Part shown: piece by piece, positions 58,300 through 64,000 of the stretch | Layout of the letters: the number at the start of each line of letters is the position of its first letter | Position numbering within the stretch: position 1 is the first letter of the stretch | Assembly (NCBI GenBank): GCA_020137815.1 | Contig: CM035361.1 | Span: 3,320,345-3,384,344, forward strand | Reading direction: 5' to 3' | From: Hormiphora californensis | Lineage: Eukaryota > Ctenophora > Tentaculata > Cydippida > Pleurobrachiidae | Length of the DNA: 64,000 nucleotides | The notes under the pieces: model-generated | The model's database searches: none | What the model saw: the letters and a program-made list of their open reading frames with translations, nothing else | What the model was told of the DNA's origin: nothing | Made by a program: the position numbers and the translations under genes

Positions 58300-58883
58300 C
58301 TGCGTAAACGGGAGAAGAAGAAGAGGGAAGGAGCGAGGCGTAGAAAAGAGACGAGGATGATGAGAGAGGAGAGAAGAGAGCGAGATGCCGCAGGAGACGG
58401 AGAGAGGAGTGTGTTGAGAGAAGAAATAGGAGGCTGGAGGAACTTCGAGTGGCACGGACAAGGAACCTTAAGTGAGGCCAAAAAAGTGATGGCGGTGAGA
58501 GAGAGGAGAGAGGAGGAGAGGAAGAGAGAGCGGAGAGCTGGAGAGAGATGAGAGACCGAGATAGGAGAGAGAAATGATAATATAGGGATGGTCCCCTCCG
58601 ATTCCCCGCCCTATTCTTGTTGAGGATTGTCTAGATCGAGAAGGGATGAGTAGCGATAAATTCCAGAATTCAGGACACCCCAAGATAAGAGTAGGTGACC
58701 AATGACCAATAAAACATGGCTGTCAAACAATATATTCGGGGCAAAATATAACGTTCGCGAAACTTGAGATTATAGATGGCTCGAGATGCAGCAAACCAAA
58801 TGAACTCGAAATGAAAAAGGGAGGGGGAAGATATTACACTTCAAGCTGAGCGAATATAATTTCTGCTTGTGAATTGCTCTCAC

Positions 58884-58922
58884 GAAAGATGTGCTGCAGA
58901 CAGCGCCCAGCAGCGTCGATGC
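58884..58922 (-). CDS. Candidate 39-bp microexon upstream of the TGF-beta exons
   Basis: Acceptor 'aagtttcttag' and donor GTGAGA bracket 39 bp that open in the frame IDAAGRCLQHIF and leave phase 1, matching the phase entering the exon at 58299. Only phase and splice sites support it. The same frame also stays open beyond the donor, so it could equally be chance. Confidence 0.25.
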
Positions 58923-58967
58923 CTAAGAAACTTGTGGAGGAAGGTGAACACGGGGAGAGATGACGGA

Positions 58968-59165
58968 GAGAGAGAGGGCGGATAGAGGAGAGAGAGAGAG
59001 CGAGAGGAAGAGAGAGAGAGAGAGAGAGAGATAGAGAGAGGCAGGAGAGGAGATGAGAGAAGGGATGAGAAGAGAGGAGATGAGAGGAGAGAGAGAGAGA
59101 GAGAGAGAGACGGAGAGAGAGAGAGAGAGAGAGAGGAAGGTAGGGAGGAGAAGGTGAGAGAGAGA
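58968..59165. repeat. Degenerate (GA)n microsatellite
   Basis: GA-rich with 'gatgagagaaggga' interruptions. A second degenerate tract lies at 58305-58560. Confidence 0.92.
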
Positions 59166-61606
59166 GAAGAGACTATGGGGCGAGGCAGAGCACAGAGAGA
59201 TTGCGGGTGTGCTGCTGTTGCTCGGTGGCTGGGTGGTGTGCTTGATGCTGTTACTTGCTAAATGGATTCAAACCGTCTACTTCATTCAGGACAGATCAAC
59301 GAGACAACACCCCCCCGTGTCGACATAACTAATAATGGTCCTCAAAAATATATTTCTACCGTTTCGCTCGGTAGACCCTATCCCCCCCCCCCCCCCCGAA
59401 GTGTAGTAGACGGTGCTACAGGCAGGTTTTATCATATATCGAAGAAATTCTGCAACTGACAAACCGGGCCATTCTCTCATCTCACTATATCTCCACTATA
59501 TCTCCACTATATCTCTTTGACAAAGAGTCTTTGTTATTGACGGTAAACTCCCCGGCCGAGATATCTATCCCCAACTATCACTACCTATCCCAGCCTGTCC
59601 ATTCAATATATACTCCCTTCCAAACTATCACGCTCTATCAATATCAGGAACCCTGTCTGCTAGGTTGCCGTAAAAATAAGATGGCCAAACTAAACATAAC
59701 TCTCCCATCTTGGGCGATGACTCAATCATGAAACCAAATATAATTCGCATAATAATTATAAAGTTGCGCACCAGACAGTGTAAACCTTTTAGAGACATAG
59801 TAGACTGGCTATGGAGAAAACTGAAATATCTTGTTGGGATAGGGTTGGAAGATTTTACCTAGCGGTAAGTGTCATCTTTAGTCCATACGGTTGTCGTAGA
59901 CAGGAAGAAGGTCTTACAGGTGGTGAGAGCGATAGGGGAGAGGGACAAGAAAAAGGGTTCGTCGAGCAAGGCAATAGTTTAAGGATAAGTTGGAGGGGAT
60001 CTGGCGAGCTTATATTAAAGGTAACGGTCGATAAAATCAGCGATGGCAAGAAGAGAGATTTGATCCCTACCAGTATTGTCTGTGTTTCAATAAACAAGGA
60101 ACACGTTTTTAGGAACATTTTAAAATTTTAAAAAATTTTTACCCCTCCCTCCAGTATCTCTCTGTCCCACCCCCCCCCTCCAGCTGCAGTATCGATACAT
60201 TGCTGCAGGTGGAGGAGGGGAAGATAGGGGGATCTTCCTCTCCCACTTCCCTCCTTCCAGTGCAGTGTCGGAGAATGTAGCAAATTATATTGACACGCTT
60301 CCTGCATAGAAACTTCTGACGGGGTCAATGGGGTGAAAATACGAAGCACGTCAACTATGGAGCATCATCACAGACAAAGTATCAAGTTAGATATTGTATC
60401 TGAGACTCATTGAGAGATATTATATCAGGAAACGTCTGAGACTCTATGTGAGAGATAGATGGATCAAGAAACGTCTGAGACTCTATGTGAGAGATAGATG
60501 GATCAGGAAACGTCTGAGACTCTCTCTCTCTCTGAGAGATAGATATCAAGAGAGACTATTATATCTAGTATAATAGAGGAGAGTCACGCGACATGACTGA
60601 AGTACGGGAGATATCTTAACGCAAAGATATTATTGGGGATATATAATCTAGGATCCGCGGATCATCGTTACCCCGTCTGGAAACTATAAAGAGACAAACA
60701 GAATGGGCCATTGTGTTACTGATCTTTCCACATGAACTTTCTACGCTTTGTCTATATTATACCCGTCTTAAGAACCCCTCCCACACGCATGAGTAAACCC
60801 TCTCACGCTCCATGCACATGCCAGAGTGTTGACTGATCCCTCGCTAGAATCAAATGTGGAATACAGAGAATTACAAAATGGTAGAGTTAGGCAAAAGAAA
60901 TGGTGCAAAATAAGACATGTTTTGAGCAAAACTGTTTAAAAATCTGTTTCGATGTTTCATACCCAAAGTCTTTGGGTCGGTAAAAAGAAATGAATCACTT
61001 TGTTGGTAAACGCAAAGATTAAATGCCTGTCGAGGCAAGCTGCAAGAGCTCTCAAATGATTTTAGACAGAGAGGGAGAGACATGACAGAAAGGGACTGAG
61101 AGAGCCTGAGAAGGGATGAGTAACATGATCAAGGGTAAATGAGAGAGTGAAAACTGAAAATATATCATATAGTACTTGAGACAGTGAACGATATCATCTA
61201 GTACTTGATAGAGCACGCGATTTAAATGCGGTAGAAGATAAATGAAGAGAGATCAGAGCTGGCCCCTATAACTATTTAAACCCCAGCTCTTCCATCAGTT
61301 ACTGTACCACACGAGTATCACAAGCAGAGAATTAAAGAGATGATTAAAGAGATGCGGTATCAACCAGGAATTGGTTTTTAGAACAAAAAGGTAGATCCAT
61401 GTGATGGGAAAAACAACTGGATATATTTTGAGGATTGGGAATACTCAAACAATAAGGGGAAGCAGCTGAGGGTATAAAGAGGAGTAATAAAAAGATAAAA
61501 AGATAGGCACTTCTAAGTCGATTTTATTGGCACTTTGAAATTGTTAGCAAGCAACTACTTAAAAAGATGTACAGAGTGTGCACTAGATACTGATCATGAT
61601 ACATTC

Positions 61607-61681
<75 letters not shown>

Positions 61682-61690
61682 CTCTCTCTC
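61607..61690. repeat. (CT)n microsatellite
   Basis: About 38 CT dinucleotides with one CG interruption near 61680, followed by 'ccccatctctctcatcc'. Confidence 0.95.
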
Positions 61691-61796
61691 CCCCATCTCT
61701 CTCATCCGGTTTGATGGCATCTTAAAATGTCTTTGAACAAGGAAAAGAGAATGGGGGGGGGGGGGCGTTATCAAATCGAAGTACAATTGGTGTTAC

Positions 61797-61897
61797 CTCT
61801 GAGACTCCAGGTATTCAAGTAAAAGGTTCATCCTAGGTTCATTCCACATCCATGACGTGCAGCCGGGATCCAGGCGTTCCTTGGCCTCACTTGTGAC
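61797..61897 (-). CDS. Isolated coding exon of an unknown gene
   Basis: Acceptor 'ggccattccag'-type (ccattccag) and donor GTAACA enclose 101 bp open in one frame only (33 codons plus 2 bases): VTSEAKERLDPGC, then TSWMWNEPRMNLLLEYLESQR-like helix sequence with Trp, Leu and Glu spacing. The other two frames have stops. The W...LLLEYLE pattern recalls Myb/SANT-like trihelix proteins, but one exon is not enough to assign it. No partner exon was found on either side. Confidence 0.45.
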
Positions 61898-63602
61898 CTG
61901 GAATGGAGAGAGTGATGTGAGAACAAATGTGATACCTTTCCTGCTACCCATTTGATTATCAAATTGGGCGCGACAGTGCGCTCAGATGGGGTCGCAGCGC
62001 CAGACAGTACGTTTCCATGTTTGGGTAGGGAATTTCCATATTTGGTAATATCACGTGATTAGAAAATGTAGAGATTTGCTCCACTATGACACGTATAATT
62101 AATCATTATATCAGGAACGCCCACTTGATAATGATGATCTGATATGTAAAGCTTAAGTAGGCTGTCTTTGAAAAGTGAGATCGTTCCTTTTACTAAAGAG
62201 AGAGAGAGTGGGAGAGATTGGTATATTAACTAAAGTGAGATAAACCCTGCCAATTATTGTCATTGTACACATTTCACCACGGCGTGGTGTTAGTAGTTGG
62301 GGGTAGTTCAATGTGGTAAAATGTCATGACTTGCAGGCTCTCGAGTGACAAGTAATATATAGTGAGTACCAGGAATTATACGTCACTCAGTTACTGAGTG
62401 AGTATCTCTCTCCCAGTACCACCTCTCACTCAGTGCTCTCTTTCACTCTCTTTAGCTAATATGTATAACAATCTCACTTTTCAAAGACTAGGTATTATAC
62501 TCTCTCTTCCAGTGCTCTCATGCCCATCATGGCTCTGTGAATGATTTGACAGCGCGACCACATGTATTATTGATAATATATAACCCTTCGAACATCTTGA
62601 ATCTCATTATACCATTTATACCCTTTCGGTAGAATCTAAGTGCATGTCCTATGATATGTTCTCGAAATATGTAGCCGTCGCCTACTAGTCGGTCATAAAT
62701 GGTAATAAACATGAAAGTTAAACGCCAATTTTGTAACGATCGATGCATCTTTCAAAGATCTTTCTGACTCGAACTTGCAAGCATATACCAAAACATCATG
62801 TTTTCTTTGTTACTAAAGAAGCCTAGTAGTACTGCAGCACTCGACAGAGCCTATATAGGTGTCTATGAAATGATACACATGTGTTATGATGTTGGTGTGC
62901 ACATGCTCTCAGAATGGGAACGGTACTACACATCATGTAATGTTGGTGCTGTGAGTGTACTGTTAAAATGGGAAATGGTACTGGCCTAGTGTGAGGCCAA
63001 GGGACTCGACCTAGTGAGTCCCTTGGCATCACATTGTGAGAATTTCAATTCGTGAGACTAACAATGTCCAGCAAAGCGCTGTTTTCGAAATAGTATTACC
63101 CATCAATCCGATAAATTTTTAAAACATATGGGTGTCCTAATTAGACACGTCATCTTGACCAGTCAGTGTGGTGTGAAACATTTTTGACGAAGATTCATCA
63201 GGCGTCTCCTGGTGACATCACCAGGAGCACAGGCTGGGGCATCGTGAAAGTTCGATTTTGAGCGCCTAGCGGAAAAAAGTTACCAGGTCTGTTTTAGACC
63301 AAATAAGAGGTATTTAGGATGGCTCAGGTGTGTCAGCTCAAAATTTTAATTTTTCGAGGAGTTATACCGCCGTCTATTGTGCACCTAGTTTCTGCCAGTA
63401 AATTAGTATCACCTCCAATTGTGCGATGTTTATACCCGGAGCTGGTTTTGTTCTAAATCCTTCCTTTTCACATGACTTCATTTTCGAAATATATATTCGA
63501 ATTACTCATAAAATTACGAGTACATATTATGCCGCTGACATTTCTAATTATCCGATAAAATACATAAGTGTGAAAAGCAAAGAGAAAAGCAAGTATTTAT
63601 AT
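61898..63602. other. No gene recognised
   Basis: AT-rich DNA. A 'gcgctcagatggggtcg' phrase at 61979-61995 is shared with 51845-51890. A 73-codon minus-strand frame (62748-62527) ends in a stop and has no splice support. Confidence 0.45.
62996..63027. repeat. Perfect 12-bp hairpin
   Basis: GCCAAGGGACTC and GAGTCCCTTGGC with an 8-nt loop. A second short palindrome CTCCTGGTGACATCACCAGGAG lies near 63204. No T run follows on either strand, and a function is not evident. Confidence 0.6.
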
Positions 63603-63711
63603 CATGAACCGACCTAAACAAGTAAACAACCAATCAGAACTCGTTATCTAGGTCACGTGACTGGTTATCAGCCAATCAGGGACCAGTATTACCTGATTCG
63701 GTCGGTTCCTG
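63603..63711 (-). mobile_element. hAT-type MITE copy 5, full length
   Basis: 109 bp with perfect 8-bp duplication ATTTATAT (63595-63602, 63712-63719). The left end reads CATGAACCGACCTAA (two changes from consensus). The right end 'ttcggtcggttcctg' is intact and the centre TCACGTGAC is kept. Same orientation as copy 4. Confidence 0.94.
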
Positions 63712-64000
63712 ATTTATATTTTCTAAGTGTGAAATGCTTTTAGATCATGCCCGTGTCCAAAAGTCTGACGTTCTACTCATCCATGTACAGCACTAACTGT
63801 TGAAAGAGATTATGTCATTGCCACGTGTAATATATTCGAGAGTTCTCGTGCATTCATCCGAGAACCAGACTAATTAATCTTCACCTCTGGGGGTGATGAA
63901 ATGAACTTGAGGACATGAACACATACCGGAGACCAAGGCATATATATAACAGGGTGCAAATGAAGCGTCGTATGTTGCGTTTTAGAGCCTGTACTGCTTT

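Larger units (their letters stand above)
58300..61796. other. No firm gene; expected location of missing TGF-beta 5' exons
   Basis: GA-rich microsatellite, a poly-C run at 59382-59397, and AT-rich DNA. A short array 'gaaacgtctgagactctatg' is repeated three times at 60430-60510. A 106-codon plus-strand frame (59811-60131) has no supporting motif. No signal-peptide exon that joins in phase could be picked with confidence. Confidence 0.45.

Noticed and set aside
59811-60131. 106-codon plus-strand frame and its 87-codon antisense, considered as TGF-beta propeptide
   Set aside because: Neither shows propeptide motifs, and neither joins the 58299 exon with convincing splice sites.

Overview
This is a metazoan nuclear window. 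It has spliced genes with GT-AG introns whose reading-frame phases agree from exon to exon, a seven-cysteine TGF-beta family ligand, a eukaryotic cytochrome P450, a non-LTR retrotransposon with an endonuclease remnant and reverse transcriptase, many (GA)n and (CA)n microsatellites, and a short patch of CCCTAA telomere-type repeats. The overall look (intermediate GC, very many foldback and MITE-like elements) suits a non-bilaterian or other invertebrate such as a sponge. That placement is inference, and no marker here fixes the species.

Genes, left to right. (1) A minus-strand gene of unknown function, five exons from 7602 down to 2419, running off the left edge. (2) A minus-strand gene of unknown function, exons at 25164-24889, 24134-24078, 22456-22355 and probably 18273-18159. 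Its last intron contains (3) a complete plus-strand three-exon P450 (19229-21160, 551 residues). (4) A minus-strand gene fragment of three phase-matched exons (37012-31354), with a long LINE open reading frame (33229-36144) lying in one intron. (5) An ORF1-like LINE protein (38638-39499) inside a 4.5 kb element with long inverted repeats. (6) A minus-strand gene starting at 52665. (7) The 3' half of a TGF-beta ligand gene, five minus-strand exons between 58299 and 55008 covering part of the propeptide and the whole cystine-knot domain. (8) One isolated minus-strand exon at 61797-61897.

Repeats dominate the rest. Several families can be bounded by target-site duplications (TSDs) visible in the text: a 109-bp hAT-type MITE (five copies; TIR CAGGAACCGACCGAA), a 1351-bp relative with a nearly identical TIR and its own 8-bp TSD, a 1325-bp near-perfect foldback with a TTA TSD, a 586-bp foldback with a 9-bp TSD, a 3.8 kb element with about 0.7 kb inverted repeats ending 36 bp upstream of a start codon, and tiny palindromic elements with 9-bp TSDs.

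The most unusual object is at 45065-51243. A 5.2 kb block made almost entirely of the self-complementary decamer AGCGCTAATT is itself a discrete insertion with inverted ends and an 8-bp TSD, sitting inside a second inverted-repeat element. It looks like a transposon whose interior is a satellite array. Two stretches (14028-14580 and 58028-58150) have homopolymer or two-letter composition that looks like poor base calling, and 29580-29772 is an abrupt GC-rich patch.
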